This document shows positions 35,319 to 43,453 of a stretch of DNA of 64,000 nucleotides, in pieces. How positions within the stretch are numbered: the stretch's first letter is position 1; each line of letters opens with the position of its first letter. The position numbers and the translations under genes were made by a program. This stretch comes from JAEUHQ01 sp964538915 (GTDB lineage Bacteria > Planctomycetota > UBA1135 > UBA2386), in assembly GCA_964538915.1 (NCBI GenBank), contig CAZIFB010000014.1, positions 32,056-96,055 of the forward strand, written 5' to 3'. A model generated the notes under the pieces. That model had not been told where the DNA came from, did not search any database, and saw only the letters and a list, made by a program, of their open reading frames with translations.

Positions 35319-36863
35319 ATGATGCCGTCCACCACGACCTCCCTTCGTTCGCTGACCCTCGCTGCGACCCTCGCGGCCGCCACCGCCGCACTGCCGGGCC
35401 AGACGCTGACGCTCGACAAGGTCGGCGGAGCCCTCGGCGGGCTCACCAACATGCCGATCGTCGGCCAGCCCAACGAGCCCTACTTCCTCATCCTCGACAT
35501 CATCGAGGAGCCGACGACGCTGATCGCACCGTACAACGTCACGCTGGACGTCGGCCTGCACCTGCTCGACTTCACGTTCGCGATCCCGGGCTGGGCCGGC
35601 ACGACGAACGCTTCGGGGCTGGTGACACCGCAGCTGTTCGTCCCGGACGACATCTTCTTCGAATCCCTGCCGCTGTCGTTCCAGGTGCTCGCGGGCTTCG
35701 GCCCCTACCGCAAGAGCAACCTCATGCGCGTCACGCCGCAGACGGTCGGCACGTGGAAGGCCCCGCTCAACCAGCCGCCCGTACTGATCGCCGGCGGTGG
35801 TGCTGCGGTCGCGCCGAACAACGAACTGCTCTTCGTCGGCGGTTCGGGCCCGGTCGCCCAGCGGTACAAGTCGCGCACCGAGGAGTGGGAGAACGCGGGA
35901 GTCACCTTCGGTGTCGGCCTCTTCTCGCAGACGACCGGTCTGCCGGACGGTCGCGTGCTCTTCACGGGCGGCCTCGACGTCACGACGGGCCAGACCACGT
36001 CTGCAGCCGCGGTCTACGACCCGGTCGCCGGCACCACGACGACGCTCGCGATGGGCACGCCGCGCGCCGGCCACGGCGCTTCGGTGATGGGCAACGGCAA
36101 GGTGCTGATCACGGGCGGCCTGTCCGCCTTGAACCTGACCAACCCGTTGTCCCTGTTCACGGGCCTCGTCGTCTCGACGGAGGTCTTCGACCCGGCCACG
36201 AACACGTTCTCGGCCGGCCCGAACATGCTCGAAGCGCGCGCGCTGCACACGTCGACGACGCTGACGAACGGTCAGGTGCTGATCGCCGGCGGCATCAGCC
36301 TCCTGCCGATCGTGAACATCCCGACCGTCTCGGCAACCGCCTATCGCTTCAATCCCTCGACGAACAGCTTCGGCCTGCCGTCGTTCTTCAGCGGCCCGCG
36401 CTTCCTCCACAGCGCGGCGCCGACGAGCAACGGCAAGGTCCTCCTGGTCGGCGGCCTCGACATCGACTTCACGACGTTCCTCACGACGGGCCAGATCCAG
36501 GACCTCGTGATCAACACGCGAACGGACTGCCAGCTCTTCACTCCGTCGTTCGTCGGCGGCTTCGGCACGTTCGCGACGGTGAACGGGATGCAGGAAGGCC
36601 GCGCCGGTGCGGCGGTCGCGCAGTTGCCCAATGGCGCCGCGCTGATCGCGGGCGGTTTCCAGCTCGTGATCGACGTGCCCACGTCGACCTTCACGTTCAA
36701 TCCGACCGCGACCGCCGATCGCCTGACGCAGAGCCCCAACGCGATCGCCCCGACCGGCACGATGTCGGCGCCGCGCCTCTTCCCGACGACCGTGAACCTG
36801 CCCGACGGCACGGTGATGGTGGTCGGCGGCGGCCCGTCCGGCGCCGAAATCTGGCAGCAGTAG
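35319..36863 (+). CDS. Secreted kelch-repeat (galactose-oxidase-like propeller) protein
   Basis: 514 residues with a signal peptide ending near TAALPGQ. Residues 20-130 form an all-beta N-terminal domain. From about residue 150 the chain consists of kelch blades with the recurring pattern GxVLIxGG, seen as GRVLFTGGLD, GKVLITGGLS, GQVLIAGGIS, GKVLLVGGLD, GAALIAGGF and GTVMVVGGG, six in all, each followed by a FDPxTNTF-type strand. No Cys-Tyr cofactor residues of galactose oxidase are obvious, so a binding or structural role is more likely than oxidation. Two adjacent ATGs (35319, 35322) are both possible starts. Confidence 0.85.
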   Translation: MMPSTTTSLRSLTLAATLAAATAALPGQTLTLDKVGGALGGLTNMPIVGQPNEPYFLILDIIEEPTTLIAPYNVTLDVGLHLLDFTFAIPGWAGTTNASGLVTPQLFVPDDIFFESLPLSFQVLAGFGPYRKSNLMRVTPQTVGTWKAPLNQPPVLIAGGGAAVAPNNELLFVGGSGPVAQRYKSRTEEWENAGVTFGVGLFSQTTGLPDGRVLFTGGLDVTTGQTTSAAAVYDPVAGTTTTLAMGTPRAGHGASVMGNGKVLITGGLSALNLTNPLSLFTGLVVSTEVFDPATNTFSAGPNMLEARALHTSTTLTNGQVLIAGGISLLPIVNIPTVSATAYRFNPSTNSFGLPSFFSGPRFLHSAAPTSNGKVLLVGGLDIDFTTFLTTGQIQDLVINTRTDCQLFTPSFVGGFGTFATVNGMQEGRAGAAVAQLPNGAALIAGGFQLVIDVPTSTFTFNPTATADRLTQSPNAIAPTGTMSAPRLFPTTVNLPDGTVMVVGGGPSGAEIWQQ

Positions 36864-36919
36864 GTCGCTCGCACCCCGCGGCCCTGCGGACGATCGCGCC
36901 AAAGGATCGAGTGCAGTGG

Positions 36920-36925
36920 TATGGT
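36920..36925 (+). promoter_or_regulatory. Putative -10 element of the LON-domain gene, near-leaderless
   Basis: TATGGT ends 10 bases before the GTG at 36935, predicting a transcript start about 3 bases upstream of the codon. This supports the 36935 start over the in-frame GTG at 36911, which would precede the promoter. Inference. Confidence 0.42.
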
Positions 36926-36934
36926 CGGCGCGCC

Positions 36935-37531
36935 GTGGACGTCTCGATCCCACACGCGCCGGTCCCGTTGTTCCCGCTTCCTGGTGGGTTCCTGTTCCCC
37001 CACCAGATGCTGCCGCTGCACGTCTTCGAGCCGCGCTACCGGCAGATGGTCGGCGACCTGCTCGACGGCCCCGGCCGCCTCGTCATCGGGGCGCTGCGTG
37101 CAGGTCGTGCGAACGACGCGGACCCGCCCGCGGTGTTGCCGGTCGCCGGCCTCGGTGAGATCGTGCGGCACGAGCGGCAGGACGACGGCCGCTACCACAT
37201 GCTGGTCCTCGGCCTCTGCCGGGTCCGCATCGACGAGGTGCCGAGTCCGCACCCGTACCGGCTGGTGCAGTGCTCGCCGTTCGTCGAGATCGATGCGCCG
37301 AAGAACGAAGCCCTGGATCTGTCCCGCGACCTGCGCGCCGCGACCTCGTCGCGGCTGAAGCAGCCGTTGCCGCTGCCGGACTCCGCGTCACCGAGCCTGC
37401 TCGCCGACCTCCTGCTGCAGACCCTCGGGGCGCCGACGTCGTTGCTCGAGCGCGCGTTCGTCGAACCCTCCGTGGCGCGGCGCGCCCGCATCGTTCTCGC
37501 GGCGGCGGCGACACCGCCTTCGGACGCCTGA
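36935..37531 (+). CDS. LON peptidase substrate-binding-domain protein
   Basis: 198 residues that consist of the N-terminal Lon domain only: PLFPLPGGFLFPHQMLPLHVFEPRYRQMV near the start is diagnostic, followed by IGALRAGR and LGLCRVRIDEV. There is no AAA+ or protease domain. Stand-alone members (YcaO-neighbouring or Crbn-like N domains) bind unfolded or specific proteins; role unknown. GTG 36935 was chosen because it directly precedes the conserved start and follows a TATGGT promoter element. A GTG 24 bases upstream is in frame. Confidence 0.85.
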   Translation: MDVSIPHAPVPLFPLPGGFLFPHQMLPLHVFEPRYRQMVGDLLDGPGRLVIGALRAGRANDADPPAVLPVAGLGEIVRHERQDDGRYHMLVLGLCRVRIDEVPSPHPYRLVQCSPFVEIDAPKNEALDLSRDLRAATSSRLKQPLPLPDSASPSLLADLLLQTLGAPTSLLERAFVEPSVARRARIVLAAAATPPSDA

Positions 37532-37564
37532 TCGCGGCGTCCTTGTCCGGGCGGAGGCCCGTGG

Positions 37565-37570
37565 TAGCGT
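37565..37570 (+). promoter_or_regulatory. Putative -10 element of the NadR-like ATPase gene, near-leaderless
   Basis: TAGCGT ends 11 bases before the ATG at 37581; the predicted leader is about 4 bases. Inference. Confidence 0.38.
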
Positions 37571-37580
37571 TGCGGGGACG

Positions 37581-38246
37581 ATGCTCCCTCACCGCGACCA
37601 CGTCTCGAGCACGCCGATGCGCATCTACATGGTCGGCGCCCACGCCACCGGGAAGACGACGCTCGCACGCTGGGTTCGCGATCACTACGGCGTTCCGATG
37701 ATCGCGGAAGTGGCGCGCGGAGTGCTCGCGGAGATGGAGGCGCGGCTCGAGACGCTGCGCACGGACATCGATCTGGTGAACCGCTACCAGCGCGAGGTGT
37801 TCCAGCGACAGATCGAGGGCGAACAGAAGATCCAGGGGCCGTTCGTCAGCGACCGCGCGTTCTGCAACCTCGCGTACGCCGCCCACCACAGCACCATCCT
37901 CGGCGACGTCTTCCGCGATCGCCGGCTCGCCGAGTACATGGGCTGGGTGCGCCAGGGCGTCGTGTTCTTCCTGCGTCCGCACCGCGAACTCGTCGTCGCC
38001 GATGGTGTGCGGGCCGGGCTCGAGTGGGAGGAAGTGCTGCGGATCGACGGGATGGTGAAGCTGCTCCTCGAGGTGTTCGACGTGCCGTACATCCCGGTCG
38101 AATCGCTCTCGATGCAGGAGCGGGTGCGACTCGTGGAACGGGTGCTCGACCTGGCCGGACTCGCGAACACGGCAGCACCGAATTCCCGGGCCGAACGCCC
38201 GACACCGACCAACGGCAAGGAACACGGCGCGGCTGGGCGAGGCTGA
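37581..38246 (+). CDS. AAA_28/NadR-like P-loop NTPase
   Basis: 221 residues with a Walker A GAHATGKTT at 19-27 and the NadR-kinase-like layout: a lid-side HYGVPMIAEVARGV segment and a VSDRAFCNLAYA motif (DR) near 90-100. Related domains phosphorylate nicotinamide riboside or other small molecules, but many AAA_28 proteins have no known substrate. The C-terminal 30 residues are low complexity. An internal ATG (MRIYMVG, 37617) is a possible alternative start; the promoter element at 37565 fits the first ATG. It is followed by the 232-base non-coding region with DnaA-box-like motifs. Confidence 0.8.
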   Translation: MLPHRDHVSSTPMRIYMVGAHATGKTTLARWVRDHYGVPMIAEVARGVLAEMEARLETLRTDIDLVNRYQREVFQRQIEGEQKIQGPFVSDRAFCNLAYAAHHSTILGDVFRDRRLAEYMGWVRQGVVFFLRPHRELVVADGVRAGLEWEEVLRIDGMVKLLLEVFDVPYIPVESLSMQERVRLVERVLDLAGLANTAAPNSRAERPTPTNGKEHGAAGRG

Positions 38247-38351
38247 TCGAGCCGGACCCGTTCGCTGACCGTCGCTTCGCCGGTCGACCCGGCAACCGCG
38301 AGACTTTCGACTGCTGGCGCGCGATCCTGTCGCCGGCTCCGCGCGCGCCGG

Positions 38352-38456
38352 TTCTCCACACGGCCCTTCCACAACCGACCGCGGTAGCGGTTCGTCTCCA
38401 CACCAGAACCCGTTGTGCCGGCGCCGCCTGCGCGGTGTTCCACCGACCTTTCCACA
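38352..38456 (+). other. Cluster of DnaA-box-like motifs in a 232-base intergenic region
   Basis: Between 38247 and 38478, the largest non-coding stretch here, four same-strand 9-mers end in TCCACA: TTCTCCACA (38352-38360), CCTTCCACA (38365-38373), GTCTCCACA (38394-38402) and CTTTCCACA (38448-38456); a fifth, TGTTCCACC (38436-38444), is degenerate. The DnaA box consensus is TTWTNCACA. No AT-rich unwinding region and no dnaA, dnaN or parAB gene is near, so an origin is uncertain; a DnaA titration or regulatory site is an alternative. Confidence 0.35.
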
Positions 38457-38478
38457 ACTGCAGAGTCTCGGCCCGCCC

Positions 38479-39891
38479 TTGCACGCCCCCACGCACGACA
38501 GCCAGAAGCCGAGCCACTCGTTCGGCGACGAGCTCCGCCAGTTGCTCCGGCTCGGGGGCCCGATCGCGTTCGTGCAACTCGGCATGACGGCGATGAACTT
38601 CGTCGACGTCGCGATCCTCGGCCGCCACACCCCGGCCTCCCTGCCCGCCATGGCGCTCGGCGCCACGATCGCGAACGCCCCGCTGTTCTTCTGCATGGGG
38701 ATCGTCACGGCGCTCGACCCGCTCCTGTCCCAGGCGGTCGGCGCCCGAGACACCGCCGCGGTGCCCCGCCTGCTCGGCCGCGGCCTCCTGCTCTCGCTGC
38801 TGGTGTCGCTGCCCTGCGCACTCGTTCTGCTCCCGGCAGCGACGTGGATGGGCTGGTGCGGCCAGCCCGCGGATCTCGTCCCCGACGCCGCGGCGTACGC
38901 GCGGTGGCAGGCGGCGGGCGTACTGCCGTTCCTCGCCTATGCGGTGCTGCGCTGTCTCCTCCAGGCCGAGGCGCGGGTGCTGCCGCAGGTCGTCACGATC
39001 GTCGTCGGCAACGTCTCGAACGCGTTCTTCGACTGGGTGCTCGTCTACGGCGAACTCGGCTTCCCCGCGCTCGGTGCGTCCGGCGCCGCGATCGCCACGG
39101 TGGCGAACCGCTGGCTCATGGTGTTCGGCCTCGCGTGGTTCGGCTGGCGCGACATCGCGCCGCATCTCCGCGCGCTGCGCGCGGCCGACGTACGCCGCAA
39201 TGCCTGTGCGTGGACTCCGCTCGTGCACGCGGCGCGTCTCGGTGTGCCGATCGGGGCGCAGTTCCTGCTCGAGATCGGCGTCTTCGCGGCGACGGCCCTG
39301 CTGATCGGCACGTTCGACACACACGCGAAGGACGCCTCGGGCGCACGGCTCGGCGGCCACCAGATCGCACTGCAGCTCGCGTCGCTCAGCTTCATGGTGC
39401 CGCTCGGACTCGGCATCGCGTCGTCGGTGCGCGTCGGCTGGGCAGTCGGCCGCGGCGACCACACGGCAGTGCGCCGGAGCGTGCTCGCGGCGCTCTTCGC
39501 GGGCACCACCGTGATGACCGCATTCATGCTCGTGTTCCTCGCGGTGCCGCACTGGCTCGCACGATCGATGACCGACCACGCACCGATCGTCGAGATCGCT
39601 GCGGCCCTGATCCCGATCGCCGGCGCGTTCCAGATCGGCGACGGCATCCAGGTCGTGGCGATCGGGTGTCTGCGCGGACTCGGCGACACGAGGTCGCCCG
39701 TGCTCGCCAACGTCGTCGGGTTCTGGCTGATCGGGCTCCCGGTCGGTTGCTGGCTGGCGTTCGGGCTCGGCTCCGGTCCCGCGGGACTCTGGTGGGGACT
39801 CGTGATCGGCCTGTTCGCGGTCGCAGGGGCGCTGCTCGTCGTCCTTCGCCTTCGTGTGAGCGAACGCCGCGGCCGCCTGCAGATCGGGTGA
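38479..39891 (+). CDS. MATE family multidrug/metabolite efflux protein
   Basis: About 470 residues with twelve hydrophobic helices in two homologous halves. The N-terminal half starts RLGGPIAFVQLGMTAMNFVDVAILG and includes GVxTALDPLLSQAVGA, the second half starts HAARLGVPIGAQFLLEIGVF; these are the expected MATE positions. It exports cationic compounds or metabolites using Na+ or H+. The start is unclear: the frame is open upstream to 38413 but through the DnaA-box-like region. TTG at 38479 (LHAPTHDSQKP) gives a normal MATE N-terminus; the first ATG inside is at 38584, too late. Confidence 0.85.
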   Translation: MHAPTHDSQKPSHSFGDELRQLLRLGGPIAFVQLGMTAMNFVDVAILGRHTPASLPAMALGATIANAPLFFCMGIVTALDPLLSQAVGARDTAAVPRLLGRGLLLSLLVSLPCALVLLPAATWMGWCGQPADLVPDAAAYARWQAAGVLPFLAYAVLRCLLQAEARVLPQVVTIVVGNVSNAFFDWVLVYGELGFPALGASGAAIATVANRWLMVFGLAWFGWRDIAPHLRALRAADVRRNACAWTPLVHAARLGVPIGAQFLLEIGVFAATALLIGTFDTHAKDASGARLGGHQIALQLASLSFMVPLGLGIASSVRVGWAVGRGDHTAVRRSVLAALFAGTTVMTAFMLVFLAVPHWLARSMTDHAPIVEIAAALIPIAGAFQIGDGIQVVAIGCLRGLGDTRSPVLANVVGFWLIGLPVGCWLAFGLGSGPAGLWWGLVIGLFAVAGALLVVLRLRVSERRGRLQIG

Positions 39892-39910
39892 ACGCGACAC
39901 TCGCAGCGGC

Positions 39911-39916
39911 TACGCT
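39911..39916 (+). promoter_or_regulatory. Putative -10 element of the 39925 lipoprotein gene, leaderless
   Basis: TACGCT ends 9 bases before the ATG at 39925; the predicted first base is about 2 bases before it. Inference. Confidence 0.4.
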
Positions 39917-39924
39917 GCTCGGCG

Positions 39925-40602
39925 ATGCGCCGGCGTGTCCTCGCTTCCGTGCTGCCCTTCGCGTTTTGCGGGTGCAGCGTCTGGTTCTTCTCCGGCGAGA
40001 ACGCTGTCGATCGCTCGCACCCGGTCGTGCTCGTCGAGACGACCGGCGGCGTGGAGCTCGGTGCAGCGACGGAGTTCGGCGTGCTGACCCTCGGCCGCAC
40101 CGCGACGACCGGCCCGTGCCGCGTGCACTACTTCCTCGGCCCGACGCCGGTCATGGAGGACGGGGAACTCGCGCCCACGGGCAGCCTCTTCGCGCGCGCC
40201 GACATCGACCTGAAGACCATGGCCGTGCGGGCGATGGATCACGACCCTGACCAGACCGAGGATCTGGTCGTGATGTGGACGCCGGACGGCACGACCACGC
40301 GCTCGGTGAACGTGCAGCGCGCGCGCGACGACGTGATCGACGGCGACGCACTCATCGATCCCGGCGTGGCGCTGCCGATCGGAGCGACGCTCCTCCACCG
40401 CCACCGCGATTCCGGCGTGCTGTTCGCCGGCCTCGTCGCCGGCATCGCCGAAGTCGAGTGCGGCGGCTCGATCCGTCGCTACTACGTCTATGCCGGCGTC
40501 GACCGGGTGCGCGAACTGCTCGCGGTCCCCCAGCTGCACCCGCGCGATCAGGTGCCGCGCTACCGCACGGACGACATCACCGTGCTGAAGCCCGCGAAGT
40601 GA
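39925..40602 (+). CDS. Hypothetical lipoprotein
   Basis: 225 residues: short signal with a Cys lipidation site (LPFAFCGCS; Cys15 or Cys17), then a soluble domain of mixed beta strands (PVVLVETTGGVELGAATEFGVLTLGR; GSIRRYYVYAGVDRVRELL). No recognised family. It lies between the MATE gene and the convergent trkA gene, and its own TACGCT element suggests separate transcription. Function unknown. Confidence 0.65.
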   Translation: MRRRVLASVLPFAFCGCSVWFFSGENAVDRSHPVVLVETTGGVELGAATEFGVLTLGRTATTGPCRVHYFLGPTPVMEDGELAPTGSLFARADIDLKTMAVRAMDHDPDQTEDLVVMWTPDGTTTRSVNVQRARDDVIDGDALIDPGVALPIGATLLHRHRDSGVLFAGLVAGIAEVECGGSIRRYYVYAGVDRVRELLAVPQLHPRDQVPRYRTDDITVLKPAK

Positions 40603-40614
40603 CCGCCGAAGCGG

Positions 40615-41964
40615 TCACTCGCGCTCGATGCCGGCGAGGTCCAGTACGTCGCGCACGACGCCCGCGAGCACGAAGATCACCATCTGGTCCTGCGCCCGGA
40701 CTTCGTCGTCACCGCGCGGGATCACCACCTGCCCGTCCTCACGCGTGATCGCCGCCACGACGGAGCCGCGCGGGAAACCGGCGTCCTTCATCTGCTTGCC
40801 CACGAGCGGGCTGCCCGGCAGGACCTCGATCTCGAGCACCTCGGCCTTGCCCTCTTCGATCGTCGCGATCGTCGAGATGCTGCGGCTTCGCACGAACGCG
40901 AGGATGCGGTTCGCGCACAGGAGGCGCGGCGACACCGCGACGTCGATGCCGAGCTGCTGGTAGAGCGACACGTAGTCGGGCTTCTGCACCAGCGCGACGG
41001 TCCGCTTCACACCGAGGTTGCGGCTCAGCTGGCACGACATCAGGTTGCGTTCGTCCTGGTCCGAGATGCCGAGGAACGCGTCCGCCTCTCCGATGTGCTC
41101 CTCCTGCAGGAACGCGAGGTCCGTCGGATCGGCGTGCAGCACGACGACCCCCTTCAACGACTCGGAGAGCGTCTCGGCGGCCTCCCGATCCTCGATGACG
41201 ACCCGCACGTCGACGTTCTCCCGCTGCAACGCCTGACACACCTGCACGACGACGCCGCCGCTGCCGTACACGACGACGTTGCGCGCCGCGCGCTGCACGC
41301 CGCCTAGTTTCTTCTCGAACGTGGCGATCGCCTTGGGCTCACCGAGAACGAAGATCTCGTCACCGGCGCGCAGATCGTCGCTGCCCCCCGGCACCAGCAC
41401 GTCGTGGTTGCGGTCGATCGCGGTGATCAGCATGCCCGGCGGGATCTTCAGGTCCTTCACGAGTTGCCCGGTGAACGGCCCGTCCTCCGCGAGAAGGAAC
41501 CGTCGGAGCTGCACCTTGCCCTCGGCGAAGTTCTCGACGCCGAGCCCGCGCGCCTGACGCGCGGTCTTCACGACCTCCTCGGCAGCGAGGTCGTCGAGCG
41601 ACAGGAGCAGGTCGTGCCGGAGGTTTTTCCGGTAGAACGTCCGCGAACGCCGAACGGCCGAGGTGTCGCGCAGTCGCAGCACCGTCTTCTTCGCGCCCAT
41701 CCGCTTCCCGAAGAGGCACGTCAGCATGTTCACCTTGTCGTCGTTCGACACGGCGAGCAGCAGGTCGGTCTGCGGTGCGTCGGCGCGATCGAGCACGTCG
41801 GGGCGCGATCCGTCGCCGTGCACTGCCTGCACGTCGAGCAGATCCGCGACGCGACGCATGCGCTTCAGGTCCGGATCGACCACGGTGATCGAGTGCCCCT
41901 CGGTCGACAGCACTTTGGCGAGGTACGAGCCCACCTCACCGAGTCCGACGATCAGGATGTTCAT
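40615..41964 (-). CDS. trkA: Trk potassium uptake regulatory subunit TrkA
   Basis: 449 residues in two repeats of RCK N (NAD-binding) plus RCK C (ligand-binding) domains; a cytoplasmic gating ring for a TrkH/KtrB-type K+ channel. First Rossmann motif GLGEVGSYLAKVLSTEGH with acidic end VVDPD near residue 30. The second (VVVYGSGGVVVQVCQAL near 230) lacks the third Gly, so its nucleotide binding may differ. The C-terminal RCK_C carries PGSPLVGKQMKDAGFPRGSVV. No trkH/trkG is in the window. Its predicted -10 (TATCGT) overlaps that of the divergent pabA/trpG-like gene, so the two start points are about 23 bases apart. Confidence 0.92.
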   Translation of the reverse strand: MNILIVGLGEVGSYLAKVLSTEGHSITVVDPDLKRMRRVADLLDVQAVHGDGSRPDVLDRADAPQTDLLLAVSNDDKVNMLTCLFGKRMGAKKTVLRLRDTSAVRRSRTFYRKNLRHDLLLSLDDLAAEEVVKTARQARGLGVENFAEGKVQLRRFLLAEDGPFTGQLVKDLKIPPGMLITAIDRNHDVLVPGGSDDLRAGDEIFVLGEPKAIATFEKKLGGVQRAARNVVVYGSGGVVVQVCQALQRENVDVRVVIEDREAAETLSESLKGVVVLHADPTDLAFLQEEHIGEADAFLGISDQDERNLMSCQLSRNLGVKRTVALVQKPDYVSLYQQLGIDVAVSPRLLCANRILAFVRSRSISTIATIEEGKAEVLEIEVLPGSPLVGKQMKDAGFPRGSVVAAITREDGQVVIPRGDDEVRAQDQMVIFVLAGVVRDVLDLAGIERE

Positions 41965-41975
41965 CGCGGGGCGGG

Positions 41976-41985
41976 ACGATACTCT
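41976..41985. promoter_or_regulatory. Overlapping divergent -10 elements of trkA and the pabA/trpG-like gene
   Basis: On plus, TACTCT (41980-41985) ends 12 bases before the TTG at 41997. On minus, TATCGT (41981-41976) ends 12 bases before the trkA ATG at 41964. The two hexamers share the bases TA, so only one polymerase could open the site at a time; both messages would have about 5-base leaders. Inference. Confidence 0.4.
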
Positions 41986-41996
41986 GCGCGCCGGGT

Positions 41997-42554
41997 TTGA
42001 TCCTCCTTCTCGACAACAAGGACTCGTTCGTCTGGAACCTCGCGCAGGGGCTGATGGCACTCGGAGCCGCCGTGCACGTGATCCGCAGCGACACGATCCC
42101 CGTCGAACGCATCGGTGATTTCGCCGCGCTGGTGGTGTCGCCCGGTCCGGGTCGGCCCGAAGACGCCGGCAACTCGATCGCCGCGATCCGCCGCTGGTCC
42201 GGCGAGCGCCCCATTCTCGGCGTGTGCCTCGGTCACCAGGCGATCGGCGCGGCGCTCGGAGCGATCGTGGCGCGGGGCGAGCCGGTCCACGGCCGCGCGA
42301 CGCCGATCGACCACGAAGCCAGCGGGCTCTTCGCGGGTGCACCGCGCCCCCTGCTCGCGTGCCGATACCACTCGCTCTACGTACGCGAACCCCTTCCGCG
42401 CGAACTCGTGGCGACCGCGCACGACGAACACGGCAACGTGATGGCGCTGCGCCACCGAACGCACGCGACCTTCGGCGTGCAGTTCCATCCGGAGTCGTTC
42501 CGCACGCCCGACGGCACGCTGTTGTTGCGCAATTTCCTGCGCGAGGTCGCGTGA
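41997..42554 (+). CDS. Glutamine amidotransferase component II of anthranilate/aminodeoxychorismate synthase
   Basis: 185 residues, class-I glutamine amidotransferase with the triad Cys77 (LGVCLGHQ), His164 and Glu166 (VQFHPESF), and the family start LLLDNKDSFVWNLAQ. It delivers ammonia to TrpE or PabB; which of the two cannot be told from sequence, so no symbol is given. No component I gene is near, which is unusual for trpG/pabA. TTG start at 41997. Its stop overlaps the ABC ATPase GTG by 4 bases and leads into a run with lpxB and ubiD. Confidence 0.88.
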   Translation: MILLLDNKDSFVWNLAQGLMALGAAVHVIRSDTIPVERIGDFAALVVSPGPGRPEDAGNSIAAIRRWSGERPILGVCLGHQAIGAALGAIVARGEPVHGRATPIDHEASGLFAGAPRPLLACRYHSLYVREPLPRELVATAHDEHGNVMALRHRTHATFGVQFHPESFRTPDGTLLLRNFLREVA

Positions 42555-43453
42555 GCGAAGCGCCGGCAGTCGCTCTGCGCGGCCTCACGAAGGCGTACGG
42601 TCAGCGGACCGTGCTGCGCGGCATCGACCTGCAGGTCGCGCGCGGAGAGGTGCTCGGTCTGGTCGGCCCGAACGGCGCGGGGAAGTCGACGCTGCTGCGC
42701 ACGCTCGTCGGTCTCGTCGCACGCACCGGCGGCGACGTGGCGGTCCTCGGCATGGACCCGGCCCGGCATTCCCTCGCCGTGCGGCACCGGACCTCCTACC
42801 TGCCGGGCGAAACAGGCGTGTACCTGCAGATGACGGGCGCGCAGTTCCTCGCGTTCGCCCTCGGGTTCCACCGCCGCATCGACACCGCACGCCGCGACGC
42901 GCTGCTCGCGGGTTTCGGGCTGCCGCTGAGCGCCCGCGTGCGCAGCTACAGCGCCGGCATGAAGCAGAAGCTCGCGCTGGTCGCCACGCTCGCTCCCGAA
43001 GTCGATCTCTACCTGCTCGACGAACCGGATCGGGCGCTGGACGCCAGCGTGCGCCTCTTCCTCCGCGACGCGCTGATGGCACTTCGAGCCGCCGGCAAGA
43101 CCATCGTCCTGAGTTCGCATCACCTCGCCGAACTGGAGAGCCTCGCCGACCGCCTCGAGTTCCTGCACGAAGGCTCCTTGGTCGCTGCACAACGGCTCGC
43201 CGATGCGCGGGCCCGCCTCCGCCGCTGGACGCGCGTGCGACTTCGAGCCGGTGCATCCCTCCCGCCCTCGACCCGCGTCGAACGCCGCGAACGCGACGGC
43301 ACGCTCGTCGTCGAGACGGACGGCGATCCGCTCGTGTGGATCCGTTCCCTGCCCGCCGACACGCTCGACGCCGTGGAGTGCGGCACGTCGCGACTCGAAG
43401 ACCTGTACCGGGTCCTGCTGTACGACGACCGCGTCGCAGGAGTCGAGCCGTGA
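42551..43453 (+). CDS. ABC transporter ATP-binding protein (ABC-2 type partner)
   Basis: 300 residues: Walker A GPNGAGKST at 39-47, signature region YSAGMKQKLAL, Walker B LYLLDEPDRALD and switch His (VLSSHHLAE). Slight oddity: the Walker B is followed by DRALD rather than the usual xGLD. The C-terminal 70 residues are an extra domain typical of ABC-2 export ATPases. GTG start overlaps the previous stop (GTGA), and its stop overlaps the permease gene start. Substrate unknown; placement before lpxB hints at an envelope component but is not proof. Confidence 0.9.
   Translation: MSEAPAVALRGLTKAYGQRTVLRGIDLQVARGEVLGLVGPNGAGKSTLLRTLVGLVARTGGDVAVLGMDPARHSLAVRHRTSYLPGETGVYLQMTGAQFLAFALGFHRRIDTARRDALLAGFGLPLSARVRSYSAGMKQKLALVATLAPEVDLYLLDEPDRALDASVRLFLRDALMALRAAGKTIVLSSHHLAELESLADRLEFLHEGSLVAAQRLADARARLRRWTRVRLRAGASLPPSTRVERRERDGTLVVETDGDPLVWIRSLPADTLDAVECGTSRLEDLYRVLLYDDRVAGVEP

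Noticed and set aside
38352..38456. Claim that the DnaA-box-like cluster is the chromosomal origin
   Set aside because: Only noted as a candidate. There is no AT-rich region, no dnaA, dnaN, rnpA or parAB nearby, and skew cannot be computed here.
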